Shown here: positions 29,721 through 37,120 of the stretch, piece after piece
Position numbering within the stretch: the stretch's first letter is position 1
Layout of the letters: every line of letters begins with the position of its first letter
Source of the DNA: a virus
Virus record (IMG/VR): IMGVR_UViG_3300007735_000707
Location: 1 to 39,057 of that record
DNA: 39,057 bases
Direction: 5' to 3' (one strand)
Position numbers and translations under genes: made by a program
The notes under the pieces: model-generated
What the model was told of the DNA's origin: nothing
Database searches by the model: none
What the model saw: only the letters and a program-made list of their open reading frames with translations

Positions 29721-31919
29721 GTGGCTGGTCGTGATATTACCGAAGGTCGTCCAACGCGAGCCATCGCAACTGATATTGGTATCGTTTCAGACGGTGCAAT
29801 CTGGCAGAACACTGACATCAACTATGATGTAGCAATTGGTGGACTCCCATTCATCTATGCGATTAGTGATGCACGACCATACATTAGACAGACAGCACCA
29901 TTTCGTAAAGACCAGTTCGACAACCAAACAGAACCAGGCGAGCAATCGCTAACTGGTTGGTGGATTCGTAGCCAGTCTTCTTTCCACGGTGGTACAGGCA
30001 TTGTCTACTTTGACCCACAAACATCTGACCCATTTGGTCACTATCGTTTTGCAGATAGCAAAGGTGTAGATGTATTTAACCAAGGCGAAGTAACTCTACT
30101 GAACAATGTTGCTGCAGAACATATTACTACTGGCAGCATTCGTTCCAATGGGCGACCATTCCAGTCTGTACGTTCTATCAAATGGAACAACACAGCAGGT
30201 GTACTACTCTGGGATGAGTACGATGTAGATAAGATTTCAGCAGACGGAACAATCACTCACTTTATTGATTACAACTCTGGCTCTGCAGCAGCAGTTTATG
30301 GAATTTGTGATGATGGTACCTACGCATATTGGATTACTAATACTGCTACCAAGAAGACTGTTTACAAGAAGCCTCTGACTGGTACCTCAGCATCTACTGC
30401 AGATGTAACCACAATGTTTGATGAAGTTGGATTAGTTGCTAACGCAACTATGGAGTACATCAAAGAGCGTATCGTTATGTGTGCTGATAACAAGGTATAT
30501 GAGTTCTCATCATCTGCCACTCTTATGCCAAGCCCTGTCTATACACATCCATCTACGACTCACGTATTCACATCAGTTGCAGCATCTGGTTCTTCTATCT
30601 ACGTATCAGGCTACAACGGTATCCAGTCAACAATCTTGAAGTTTACTCTGTCAACATCTGGAGTTATGCCTACTCTATCTGCAGCCGTAGTTGCAGCAGA
30701 ACTACCAGTAGGTGAGATTGTCCACAAGATTTACTACTACCTAGGCTTTATGATGATTGGTACCAACAAGGGTATTAGAGCAGCAGCAGTATCTGAAGTT
30801 GACGGCTCTCTTAACTATGGTCCACTTATCGTAGAAACAACTCAGCCTTGCTTTGACTTTGCAGCACGTGACCGCTTCGTATGGTGTGCTACCTCTGTCG
30901 ATGGTGAGCCTGGAGTTATCCGTATGGACCTAGGTACAGAAATAGAAACACTTCGCTTTGCTTACGCTAACGATATCTATTACCCAGGAGTTACAAACCA
31001 TATAACAACAGGCTGCGCCTTTGTTAATGGCACTGAGCAGTTAGCATTTACTACATCTGCTACCTCTGCAGGAACGATTGTTAACAAGGCATTGACTAGC
31101 AATGTGGCAACACTGACTACAAGTGCAGCACATAACCTAGCAGTTAATGATTCTATCTGGGTTGAGGGTGTCGATTCGACATTTAATGGTGAACACATAG
31201 TAACAACTGTGCCAACTACCACAACATTTACATACGCCAAGACTGCTACAAATGTAGCATCTACAGCAGTCACATCTTCTGCAGCAATTGTTGCAACTAC
31301 TGGTTCTGTTTATATGGAGAACCTGTCAGAGTTAGCAATTAATGGATACTTAACTACTGGCAATATCCGCTACAACACACTAGAGAAGAAGAACTTCAAG
31401 CGTCTCTTGGGACGTGGTGACTTTACATATGGTTCTATGACATTAGATACGGTAGATGAAGCAGGCACAGAGTATGACGTCATCTCCTATGACTCATCAG
31501 TTGGTGCACCTGAGGTAACAACATCCTCTCCATCGTCTGCACAAGAGTACTTGGCTTACAAGTTCATTATGTACCGCGATGGTACCGACCCAAGCAAAGG
31601 TCCATTGTTTAAGGGTTATCAAGCAAAGGCAACGATTGCTACTCCACGTCAGCGTGTAGTGCAGTTCCCTGTCTATTGCTATGACATTGAGACTGACCGA
31701 TACAACGTACTACTTGGTTACGAAGGCAGAGCCTTCGACAAGATTCGTTTATTGGAAGACATTGAAGCCAATGGCGACGTGGTTACTTGGCAAGACTTAA
31801 CAACTGGTGAATCTCGTCAGGCTGTTATCGAGCAGGTAACCTTCACACGATTGACCCCACCTGACAAGCGGTTCGATGGCTTTGGTGGAATCCTACAAAT
31901 CACTATCCGTACCGTATAA
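29721..31919 (+). CDS. Tail nozzle / tail tube B-like protein, 732 aa
   Basis: GTG start after AAGGAG. Starts MAGRDITEGRPTRAIATDIG. The bulk is a series of Tyr/Trp/Gly-containing beta repeats (GICDDGTYAYWITN, GSSIYVSGYNGIQS, DRFVWCATSVDGEPG), a propeller-like layout expected for the nozzle of short-tailed phages. Residues about 441-530 form an inserted beta-barrel-like domain with TTSAAHNLAVNDSIWVEGVD and VPTTTTFTYAKTA. By order and size the best candidate for the gp12-like nozzle. Confidence 0.7.
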   Translation: MAGRDITEGRPTRAIATDIGIVSDGAIWQNTDINYDVAIGGLPFIYAISDARPYIRQTAPFRKDQFDNQTEPGEQSLTGWWIRSQSSFHGGTGIVYFDPQTSDPFGHYRFADSKGVDVFNQGEVTLLNNVAAEHITTGSIRSNGRPFQSVRSIKWNNTAGVLLWDEYDVDKISADGTITHFIDYNSGSAAAVYGICDDGTYAYWITNTATKKTVYKKPLTGTSASTADVTTMFDEVGLVANATMEYIKERIVMCADNKVYEFSSSATLMPSPVYTHPSTTHVFTSVAASGSSIYVSGYNGIQSTILKFTLSTSGVMPTLSAAVVAAELPVGEIVHKIYYYLGFMMIGTNKGIRAAAVSEVDGSLNYGPLIVETTQPCFDFAARDRFVWCATSVDGEPGVIRMDLGTEIETLRFAYANDIYYPGVTNHITTGCAFVNGTEQLAFTTSATSAGTIVNKALTSNVATLTTSAAHNLAVNDSIWVEGVDSTFNGEHIVTTVPTTTTFTYAKTATNVASTAVTSSAAIVATTGSVYMENLSELAINGYLTTGNIRYNTLEKKNFKRLLGRGDFTYGSMTLDTVDEAGTEYDVISYDSSVGAPEVTTSSPSSAQEYLAYKFIMYRDGTDPSKGPLFKGYQAKATIATPRQRVVQFPVYCYDIETDRYNVLLGYEGRAFDKIRLLEDIEANGDVVTWQDLTTGESRQAVIEQVTFTRLTPPDKRFDGFGGILQITIRTV

Positions 31920-31934
31920 CTCTTAGGAGCGCAA

Positions 31935-32141
31935 ATGACTGCAGCAAATTGGGCTGGACTAATCGTATCTGTAATAGCAATTGTATCTGCATTTGCTGGT
32001 TCAGTTCGGTGGTTAGTCAAGCATTATCTCTACGAACTTAAGCCCAATTCAGGCTCTAGTCTCAAAGATTCGGTTATCCGACTAGAAGAAAAAGTAGAAA
32101 TCCTTTACCAGATGATGTTACAAAGAGGGAAGAATGAATGA
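31935..32141 (+). CDS. Holin-like membrane protein 1, 68 aa
   Basis: MTAANWAGLIVSVIAIVSAF gives one N-terminal membrane span, followed by a charged helix with heptad pattern (DSVIRLEEKVEILYQMML). Directly upstream of, and ATGA-coupled to, the endolysin. Single-span holins or holin regulators have this layout; an antiholin role is equally possible. Confidence 0.65.
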   Translation: MTAANWAGLIVSVIAIVSAFAGSVRWLVKHYLYELKPNSGSSLKDSVIRLEEKVEILYQMMLQRGKNE

Positions 32142-32605
32142 AGCCTGTTGCAAAGAAAGCCACTCCTGCTGCGATAGCCGTACTACGGCAAGCGACAGCG
32201 CTCAAGCCCAAGCGCGTGAAAGCGTCCGATGGACTCCTGCCGTCCCCAGCACATATCAAACAGAATCCTGACTCTGACCACAACACAGGATATGCAGTAG
32301 ACCTGACACACGACCCAGCAAATGGGATTGATTGCCACGAAATCTACGAGAACTTACAGTCAGACAAGCGAGTTAAGTACCTGATTTTTAAGGGAAAGAT
32401 TTGGTCTGCTAAGAAGGGTGAACTCAAGTACGACGGAGTAAACCAACACAACAAGCATTTACATATATCAATCAACGACACCAGTGGCGATGACACATCA
32501 CCTTGGTTTCCTTGGATGGACAAGCCTAAGTTCTCAACTGCTGACCAAGCCAGGTTAGTAGCCTCAAGACTAAAGCCACTACCTAAGAAGAGAGAGAAAA
32601 AATGA
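32138..32605 (+). CDS. Endolysin, M15-type peptidase, 155 aa
   Basis: Zinc peptidase cutting peptidoglycan peptides. Metal-site motifs: HNTGYAVD (His48 to Asp55, the HxxGxAxD pattern) and the HxH of NKHLHISI (107-109). The N-terminus is basic (KPVAKKATPAAIAV, LKPKRVKASDG), and a basic tail KPLPKKREKK could bind the wall. No separate wall-binding domain. Placed between two holin-like genes. Confidence 0.88.
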   Translation: MKPVAKKATPAAIAVLRQATALKPKRVKASDGLLPSPAHIKQNPDSDHNTGYAVDLTHDPANGIDCHEIYENLQSDKRVKYLIFKGKIWSAKKGELKYDGVNQHNKHLHISINDTSGDDTSPWFPWMDKPKFSTADQARLVASRLKPLPKKREKK

Positions 32606-32814
32606 AAGAACTAATCAAGAAGTTTATTGGTCCAAAGGAAGTAGCAGCATTTAAGTCCTACCTCCGTGCAGTTGCAGCATCAGCCGTGACTATGGGTCTA
32701 GCCCTATTGATGGACATTCAGCCTGAGTATGCAGTACTTATCGGTGGAGTAACCGCTCCATTGGCTAAGTGGGCAGATAAGACTGAAACAGAGTACGGAC
32801 TAGGCTCCAAGTAA
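32602..32814 (+). CDS. Holin-like membrane protein 2, 70 aa
   Basis: Amphipathic basic start MKELIKKFIGPKEVAAFKSY, then two hydrophobic stretches (AVAASAVTMGLALLM and YAVLIGGVTAPLAKW) and a charged tail. Resembles two-span holins located after endolysins in actinophages. Last gene before the late terminators. Confidence 0.72.
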   Translation: MKELIKKFIGPKEVAAFKSYLRAVAASAVTMGLALLMDIQPEYAVLIGGVTAPLAKWADKTETEYGLGSK

Positions 32815-32825
32815 TACCCTTTATA

Positions 32826-32844
32826 CGCCTTCCAAGGCGGTTTT
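32826..32844 (+). terminator. First late terminator
   Basis: CGCCT-TCCA-AGGCG followed by GTTTT, 12 nt after the last late stop. Confidence 0.6.
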
Positions 32845-32853
32845 AAGACACTT

Positions 32854-32897
32854 AGACCCTCAGGTCATAGGATTACCTATGGCTTGGGGGTCTTTTT
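32854..32897 (+). terminator. Strong late terminator
   Basis: An 18-bp hairpin (AGACCCTCAGGTCATAGG with its complement, three G-U pairs, loop ATTA) followed by TTTTTG. Ends the 28-kb late region. Confidence 0.92.
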
Positions 32898-32922
32898 GTC
32901 ATTTCTACGGCGTGTCGCTAAC

Positions 32923-32951
32923 TTGCAGTGGGGTCAGGGTATGTGTATAAT
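32923..32951 (+). promoter_or_regulatory. Candidate early-region promoter
   Basis: TTGCAG at 32923-32928, 17-bp spacer, perfect TATAAT at 32946-32951. The transcript would contain the AT-rich tract, the hairpin 32985-32997 and the long stem-loop 33040-33095 before the nuclease gene. Confidence 0.6.
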
Positions 32952-33035
32952 TAAATTATTAATTAAATATTATTAATTAATATAGGCGCGAAGCGCCGAT
33001 ATAATATATAATTATTATTATATATATAACTTAAT
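32946..33035. other. AT-rich palindromic tract, origin candidate
   Basis: Repeated TTAATTAA/TATTAATTA motifs surround one GC hairpin GGCGC-GAA-GCGCC (32985-32997). Placed between terminators and the replication genes. Could be a DNA-unwinding element or merely a promoter region; the comparable AT tract at 4785-5030 is the alternative origin. Confidence 0.35.
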
Positions 33036-33039
33036 AGAT

Positions 33040-33095
33040 TTACATAGTTCTCCCTTATTGAGTACCCTCCTGTCCTCTAAGGGAGGACTATGTAA
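33040..33095 (+). promoter_or_regulatory. 18-bp stem-loop leader with anti-SD loop
   Basis: Arms 33040-33057 and 33078-33095 pair over 18 bp with a single G-U. The 20-nt loop contains CTCCTGTC (33067-33074), exactly complementary to GACAGGAG at 33105-33112, the ribosome site of the nuclease gene, with a 9-nt linker. An H-type pseudoknot could hide the ribosome site. Confidence 0.6.
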
Positions 33096-33104
33096 CACTT
33101 ACTA

Positions 33105-33112
33105 GACAGGAG
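33105..33112 (+). promoter_or_regulatory. Start-associated sequence GACAGGAG
   Basis: Six bases before the ATG at 33119; can be masked by the loop at 33067-33074. Confidence 0.75.
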
Positions 33113-33118
33113 AAGTCG

Positions 33119-33304
33119 ATGATAAAATTGGATAGTTATGAACTACCAGCACACATAAGTTACTCAGCATTTACAACTTACCTAACCTGTGGCTACCAGT
33201 ATTACCTAGGTAGATTACTGCAGGTCCCAGAGGAACCATCCATCTGGTCAGCAGGCGGACGAGCATTTCACTTAGCAGCAGAGTTGTATGACTATGACAA
33301 CTAA
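33119..33304 (+). CDS. Cas4/RecB-like nuclease, N-terminal part, 61 aa
   Basis: Carries the first motifs of a Fe-S PD-(D/E)XK nuclease: YSAFTTYLTCGYQYYLGRLL with Cys24 (first cluster Cys), then SAGGRAFHLAAE with His51 (motif I). The rest of the enzyme lies in the next frame, starting at 33288 inside this gene. The frames are related by +1. Either two coupled polypeptides form one enzyme, or ribosomes shift frame, or a one-base indel has split it. Confidence 0.8.
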   Translation: MIKLDSYELPAHISYSAFTTYLTCGYQYYLGRLLQVPEEPSIWSAGGRAFHLAAELYDYDN

Positions 33305-33896
33305 CCCACTATGGGAACAAGCGTGGCGTAAGGAGACCGAAGGTCTTGACTTCACCACTGCACGAGTAGCAGGGCGAGCAACCAAACTCAACCCTAACAA
33401 GGAAGATGCTGCTTGGTGGTACGAACAAGGTTCCGTATGGACTGATAACTACATCCTATGGCGCAAGAACAATCCTAACTGGAAAATCTGGACGACACCT
33501 CAGGGTGCCAAGGCTATCGAGTTAGAGTTAAACCCAGTCATCGCTGGAGTACCAGTGAAGATGTTCATTGACAGAATTTTTGAGGTTGACGGTAAGTTAG
33601 TTATTGTCGACTTAAAGACTTCTCGTGCACGTCCTCAATCTGACCTTCAGTTGGGCTTCTACAAAATAGGAGTCGAGATGATGCTGGGTGTGGAAGTCAA
33701 TCTAGGAAACTACTGGATGTCTCGTGAGTCGGGGACAGGAGAGATGATTGACCTAAGTAGGTATACACAGGACACGCTTGAATACTTTGTTGATGGCTTT
33801 GACAAAGCACGCAAGGCTGGTATATTTCTACCGAACCTACAATCGTGCAATTTCTGTGGACTTACAGAACATTGCCAATTCACGAAGGAAAAATAA
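33288..33896 (+). CDS. Cas4/RecB-like nuclease, C-terminal part, 202 aa
   Basis: Contains the nuclease core: Asp95 in VKMFIDRIFEV, Asp108-x-Lys110 in LVIVDLKTSR, and Gln121 in DLQLGFYKIG. The last three cluster cysteines are in SCNFCGLTEHC (187, 190, 196). It lacks motif I His and the first Cys, which are in the upstream frame. The family acts as a 5'-3' or end-processing exonuclease in recombination and replication. The ATG at 33288 lies 14 nt before the upstream stop, suited to reinitiation. Confidence 0.85.
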   Translation: MTMTTNPLWEQAWRKETEGLDFTTARVAGRATKLNPNKEDAAWWYEQGSVWTDNYILWRKNNPNWKIWTTPQGAKAIELELNPVIAGVPVKMFIDRIFEVDGKLVIVDLKTSRARPQSDLQLGFYKIGVEMMLGVEVNLGNYWMSRESGTGEMIDLSRYTQDTLEYFVDGFDKARKAGIFLPNLQSCNFCGLTEHCQFTKEK

Positions 33897-34016
33897 ATGC
33901 ACAAAGTAAGTACACTATCAGCACAAGATGTGTTGGTTGCACTTGAAATGAAAATCATTACTCAAGATGAAGCACGCGAAGCACTAGGCTTTGCAGCAAA
34001 CAAGGAGGACAAGTAA
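33897..34016 (+). CDS. Mini-protein, 39 aa
   Basis: MHKVSTLSAQDVLVALEMKI then TQDEAREALGFAANKEDK. A short two-helix protein. The ATG directly follows the nuclease stop, and its stop overlaps the next ATG (TAATG); its last codons carry AAGGAGG for that gene. Function unknown. Confidence 0.65.
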   Translation: MHKVSTLSAQDVLVALEMKIITQDEAREALGFAANKEDK

Positions 34017-34399
34017 TGGCAGAAGATTGGAAGTTACAGGTCTCTTACAAGACCAACGGTGGGGATATGGTAAATGTCCGTGCTAATACTGCAGATGAAC
34101 TTAGCGTATTGCTAGAGGGAATCTCTGATTACTCAACACAGATTGCAGCAACAGGAAGAATGTTGAACGGTGCAGGAGTGGCAGCCCCTTTGGCGACGCC
34201 TACTTCAACTCCCGTGCAGCAAGCCTCTCCTACCTTCGTAACCGCCCCGACAGCGGAAGCATCAGGTACCACGCCAACGTGTCTTCACGGGGAGCGAAAG
34301 TTCCTATCGGGAATCTCGAAGAAGAACGGCAAGCCTTACCGAATGTGGGTATGTCAGCAACCACAAGACCAAGGGCAGTGCTCACCAGTCAATGGTTAG
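34016..34399 (+). CDS. Zinc-finger protein, possibly DNA-binding, 127 aa
   Basis: Residues 1-50 are beta/alpha (WKLQVSYKTNGGDMVNVRAN). Then comes a Pro/Thr/Ala-rich linker, then a C-terminal zinc ribbon: CLHGERKFLSG ... KPYRMWVCQQPQDQGQC (C-x-H, C, C). It resembles partner proteins found next to Cas4-like nucleases in phages. Single-strand DNA binding is a reasonable guess, not shown. Confidence 0.65.
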   Translation: MAEDWKLQVSYKTNGGDMVNVRANTADELSVLLEGISDYSTQIAATGRMLNGAGVAAPLATPTSTPVQQASPTFVTAPTAEASGTTPTCLHGERKFLSGISKKNGKPYRMWVCQQPQDQGQCSPVNG

Positions 34400-34418
34400 A
34401 CATTGACATAAAGTAGAA

Positions 34419-34465
34419 TTGGTGGAGGGGTATTTATTAGGGGAAGATATCTACCCCTCTTCCAA
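34419..34465 (+). promoter_or_regulatory. 14-bp stem-loop leader with a competing hairpin
   Basis: TTGGTGGAGGGGTA (34419-34432) pairs with TACCCCTCTTCCAA (34452-34465) with one mismatch and one G-U. The alternative AGGGG (34439-34443) with CCCCT (34454-34458) excludes it. Sits just before the GACAGGAG at 34471. TAGAAT at 34414 may be a -10, but no good -35 is seen. Confidence 0.5.
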
Positions 34466-34470
34466 CCAAC

Positions 34471-34478
34471 GACAGGAG
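34471..34478 (+). promoter_or_regulatory. Start-associated sequence GACAGGAG
   Basis: Six bases before the ATG at 34485; preceded by the stem-loop 34419-34465. Confidence 0.75.
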
Positions 34479-34484
34479 AAACAA

Positions 34485-34586
34485 ATGGAAAAAACAATTA
34501 AGTATTTATTACAAGAAGCATATGTAGATGGCTACAAAGATGGATATAACGCTGCTACTGAAGATGCTAAGAAGACTAAAGAATGA
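34485..34586 (+). CDS. Mini-protein, 33 aa
   Basis: MEKTIKYLLQEAYVDGYKDG followed by YNAATEDAKKTKE; a Tyr/Lys/Glu helix. Preceded by the start-associated sequence and coupled to the ATPase gene by ATGA. It may act as a leader peptide controlling the ATPase (inference). Confidence 0.65.
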   Translation: MEKTIKYLLQEAYVDGYKDGYNAATEDAKKTKE

Positions 34587-35365
34587 GAACGCTTGTTCGT
34601 TCTGTAGGTAGAGCAGACATTGGTGGAGAACCACTGCCACCAGTATTTCGTTCACTTGATTCAAACAAAATTATATTCCGTAGAGCAGAAGTCTCTATGC
34701 TTGCAGGTACTCCAGGTGTGGGAAAGTCCACTCTGGCACTGGCTTTAGCCCTCAAGATGAAGGTGCCAAGCCTCTACATTTCAGCAGATACCAACGCACA
34801 CACTATGGCTATGCGTCTTGCATCAATGATTAGCGGTAAGAATCAGACTGATGTTGAGACACTGATGAATAGTGACTACGGCTGGACCAAGGCAACTCTT
34901 ACTAGAGGCGCACACATTGTCTGGTCATTTGAGTCATCACCTACTCTTCAAGATATAGATGAAGAAGTTCAAGCATTTGAAGAACTATGGGGATGTCCAC
35001 CTACTGCAATCTTTGTAGACAACTTAATGGATATTGCCACAGATGGTGGCGAAGAGTTTGCATCAATGCGTGCGATTATGAAGGAGTTGAAATACCTTGC
35101 TCGTGCTACTAACGCTGCTATCATTATTCTGCACCACACTTCTGAGGCTGTACCTGGAAATCCTTGTCAGCCTAGGTCGGCTCTTCAAGGTAAGGTCGCG
35201 CAACTTCCTGCTCTTATCTGTACTCTTGGAGTTGTTGGTACTTCTATGGCTATTGCCCCTGTGAAGAATCGATACGGAAGAGCAGATGCAAATGGAGATT
35301 TGCTAGCGTGGCTAGCATTCAACCCTGAGTATATGTTTATGGACGACATACCAGAGAATGGATAA
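34583..35365 (+). CDS. RecA/DnaB-like replicative ATPase, 260 aa
   Basis: P-loop ATPase of the RecA-fold group that includes RepA/KaiC/DnaB-type helicases. Walker A GTPGVGKST (42-50), Walker B TAIFVDNLMD (141-150), paired His in IIILHHTSEA, and the basic VKNRYGRAD (227-235) as a likely arginine-finger/sensor segment. At 260 residues it lacks the DnaB N-terminal domain. Probably the replicative or recombination helicase working with the split primase downstream. Confidence 0.87.
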   Translation: MRTLVRSVGRADIGGEPLPPVFRSLDSNKIIFRRAEVSMLAGTPGVGKSTLALALALKMKVPSLYISADTNAHTMAMRLASMISGKNQTDVETLMNSDYGWTKATLTRGAHIVWSFESSPTLQDIDEEVQAFEELWGCPPTAIFVDNLMDIATDGGEEFASMRAIMKELKYLARATNAAIIILHHTSEAVPGNPCQPRSALQGKVAQLPALICTLGVVGTSMAIAPVKNRYGRADANGDLLAWLAFNPEYMFMDDIPENG

Positions 35366-35368
35366 GCA

Positions 35369-35566
35369 ATGATAAGAGAAGAAGAAGACGATATGACTCA
35401 GGAGATGCGTGCATTCGTATTGCTTGAGGTCAAGCGTGAGACTGCAGCACTTGTTGAAAAGATTCTAGCAGCCAAGGTACCAGTCACAGATGAGTGGACC
35501 GACGGACTCAACGCTGGATTAGAGTGGGCAGTTCGCATTCTCAACAAGGATAAGAGTGCTTCCTAA
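35369..35566 (+). CDS. Small helical protein, 65 aa
   Basis: Helical: MTQEMRAFVLLEVKRETAAL, then TDGLNAGLEWAVRILNKDK. Two starts are possible, 35369 (MIREEEDD) or 35393 (MTQEM); neither has a strong ribosome site. Lies between ATPase and resolvase. Function unknown. Confidence 0.65.
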   Translation: MIREEEDDMTQEMRAFVLLEVKRETAALVEKILAAKVPVTDEWTDGLNAGLEWAVRILNKDKSAS

Positions 35567-35914
35567 GTGGCGTCTCAAGCCCGTAAACATCGGGGATATC
35601 GTAGTCAAAAAGTACTGGCTAATTATCTGGTTGACAATGGCTTCCCTTATGCTGAGAGTACTGGTGCTGGTCGCAGTGGCACTGATGTTACTGGCACTGT
35701 TGGTATTGATTGGGAAGTAAAGGCACGCACAGGGTTCAACCCCGCTGCTGCAATTGCACAACTGAAAGATAGAGCCAACGAAAAAGATTTAGGCGTAGTA
35801 GTGTTGCGACTCAATGGACAGGGAGAGAAATCTGTGGGTGATTGGGTTATGTTAGTACGACTAGAAGATGGCGTAAAACTATTAAGAGATGCGGGATACG
35901 GTGATAAGAATTGA
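35567..35914 (+). CDS. Holliday-junction-resolvase-like nuclease, 115 aa
   Basis: GTG start directly after the previous stop. PD-(D/E)XK fold of the Hjc-like type: RKHRGYRSQKVLANYLVDNG, then SGTDVTG with Asp, WEVKAR (Glu-x-Lys) and AAAIAQLKDRANEKDLGVVV. Size matches small resolvases. Likely resolves branched DNA before packaging. Overlaps the primase zinc-finger gene by 26 nt, or 14 nt if that gene starts at the GTG 35901. Confidence 0.82.
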   Translation: MASQARKHRGYRSQKVLANYLVDNGFPYAESTGAGRSGTDVTGTVGIDWEVKARTGFNPAAAIAQLKDRANEKDLGVVVLRLNGQGEKSVGDWVMLVRLEDGVKLLRDAGYGDKN

Positions 35915-36278
35915 CAACGACCTACCAAGTATAAGAGCAATACTTGAGCACTATGGTGCCAGTCTAAGGCAGACACACGGGCAGGTAAATCTTAGATGTC
36001 CATTCCATTCAGACACACACCAGTCTGGTAGTGCAAACCTTGATAAGAATATCTTTATGTGCTTTGCTTGTGGTGTACAAGGTAACAGCATTCAAATTAT
36101 TGTGAGACAGGAAGGATTAAATTTCAATGAAGCAAAGCGTTTTGCAGAAAGAATTACTGGGGAAAGCAGCAGCACAGTACGCGGAAAACATTTATCAGGC
36201 GGAAGATTACCTCAGAAGCAGAGGAATTCCACTGGAGATAGCACGTCTGGCATCATTAGGCGTAGTCGCGGAGCCTGA
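35889..36278 (+). CDS. Primase zinc-finger part, 129 aa
   Basis: DnaG-type CHC2 finger: Cys37, His40, Cys58, Cys61 in LRCPFHSD and MCFACGVQGN, preceded by the helical ILEHYGASL. After NFNEAKRFAERITGE (about residue 92) the sequence becomes an unlikely basic tail (GRLPQKQRNSTGDSTSG), which looks like out-of-frame translation of the TOPRIM coding region. The true C-terminus of a full primase continues in the +1 frame at 36127. See the split-primase finding. Confidence 0.85.
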   Translation: MRDTVIRIDNDLPSIRAILEHYGASLRQTHGQVNLRCPFHSDTHQSGSANLDKNIFMCFACGVQGNSIQIIVRQEGLNFNEAKRFAERITGESSSTVRGKHLSGGRLPQKQRNSTGDSTSGIIRRSRGA

Positions 36279-36753
36279 GACAGGGCACGAAGGATTCAAG
36301 GGACGACTATCAATACCCTACATAACTAAGACTGGTGTTGTAGACTTACGTTTTAGAAGCCTTAACCCCGCAGTTGAACCCAAGTATATGGGTATGACTG
36401 GAGCAGAAACTAAGATGTACAACGTGCTAGATGTGGAGCGAGCCAGTGACTTTATTGGAGTTTGTGAAGGTGAGTTGGACACCCTTACTCTTTCTGCTTG
36501 CGTTGGGATTCCTTGCGTTGGAGTACCAGGTGCGAACAGTTGGAAGAAGCACTACACACGATTGTTGGCGGACTTTGAAAGGGTGTTTATATTCGCGGAC
36601 GGAGACCAGCCTGGTACACAATTCGCCACTAGTCTTGCCAGAGAATTACCAGTTACTATCATTCAACTCCCAGATGGACACGATGTTAATTCAATGTTCG
36701 TGCAAGAAGGTGCTGACTACTTCCATCAAAAGATGGGTTTAAATGAACATTGA
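36127..36753 (+). CDS. Primase TOPRIM part, 208 aa
   Basis: TOPRIM catalytic core of a DnaG-like or T7-like primase: Glu115 in IGVCEGELDTL, then Asp158 and Asp160 in VFIFADGDQPG, followed by PDGHDVNSMF. N-terminal lead NIYQAEDYLRSRGIPLEIAR and RLSIPYITKTGVVDLRFRSL fit the primase core. It overlaps the zinc-finger gene by 152 nt. The first about 12 residues may not be native if the protein arises by frameshift. Works with the ATPase at 34583. Confidence 0.85.
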   Translation: MKQSVLQKELLGKAAAQYAENIYQAEDYLRSRGIPLEIARLASLGVVAEPETGHEGFKGRLSIPYITKTGVVDLRFRSLNPAVEPKYMGMTGAETKMYNVLDVERASDFIGVCEGELDTLTLSACVGIPCVGVPGANSWKKHYTRLLADFERVFIFADGDQPGTQFATSLARELPVTIIQLPDGHDVNSMFVQEGADYFHQKMGLNEH

Positions 36754-37114
36754 AGAAGAGCCACCTCACAATCATTGCCACGACTGCAACATAACATTTC
36801 CTGATTCGTTCGCACTGATTGACCACTACCTGGATGAGGATGAAACCTTCGACCCGTACTACCTGTTGCCCTCTGGTTTCAAACTTATGTTAGGGTCGAT
36901 GCTACGGTTCTTATTTGACAACGCAGAAAATCCTGCCCAAATCAAAATGATAACTCAGTCTACTTATGTTACACTATTTGCTAGTGAGAATGGGTACGAC
37001 TTAGTTGATGAGTTGGTTGAGGATATGATTGTCAAGTCTGCACTACAGGACTTTGACCGTGACTTACAACAACTATTAGCGGAGGAACCTAATGACGACG
37101 AAGGCGGAGCGTGA
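36743..37114 (+). CDS. C2H2-like finger protein, 123 aa
   Basis: The N-terminus HNHCHDCNITFPDSFALIDHY has CxxC ... H spacing like a small C2H2 finger. The rest is acidic and helical (DLVDELVEDMIVKSALQDFD, ending EEPNDDEGGA). Overlaps the TOPRIM gene by 11 nt. No known family. Confidence 0.65.
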   Translation: MNIEEEPPHNHCHDCNITFPDSFALIDHYLDEDETFDPYYLLPSGFKLMLGSMLRFLFDNAENPAQIKMITQSTYVTLFASENGYDLVDELVEDMIVKSALQDFDRDLQQLLAEEPNDDEGGA

Positions 37115-37120
37115 GGAAAT

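Noticed and set aside
33734-33746. GACAGGAG followed by ATG inside the nuclease gene
   Set aside because: It is in-frame coding sequence and the spacing to ATG (2 nt) is too short for a start; treated as chance, though a truncated product cannot be excluded.
34403-34419. TTGACA ... TAGAAT as a promoter
   Set aside because: The hexamers are only 5 bp apart; only the TAGAAT might serve as a -10.
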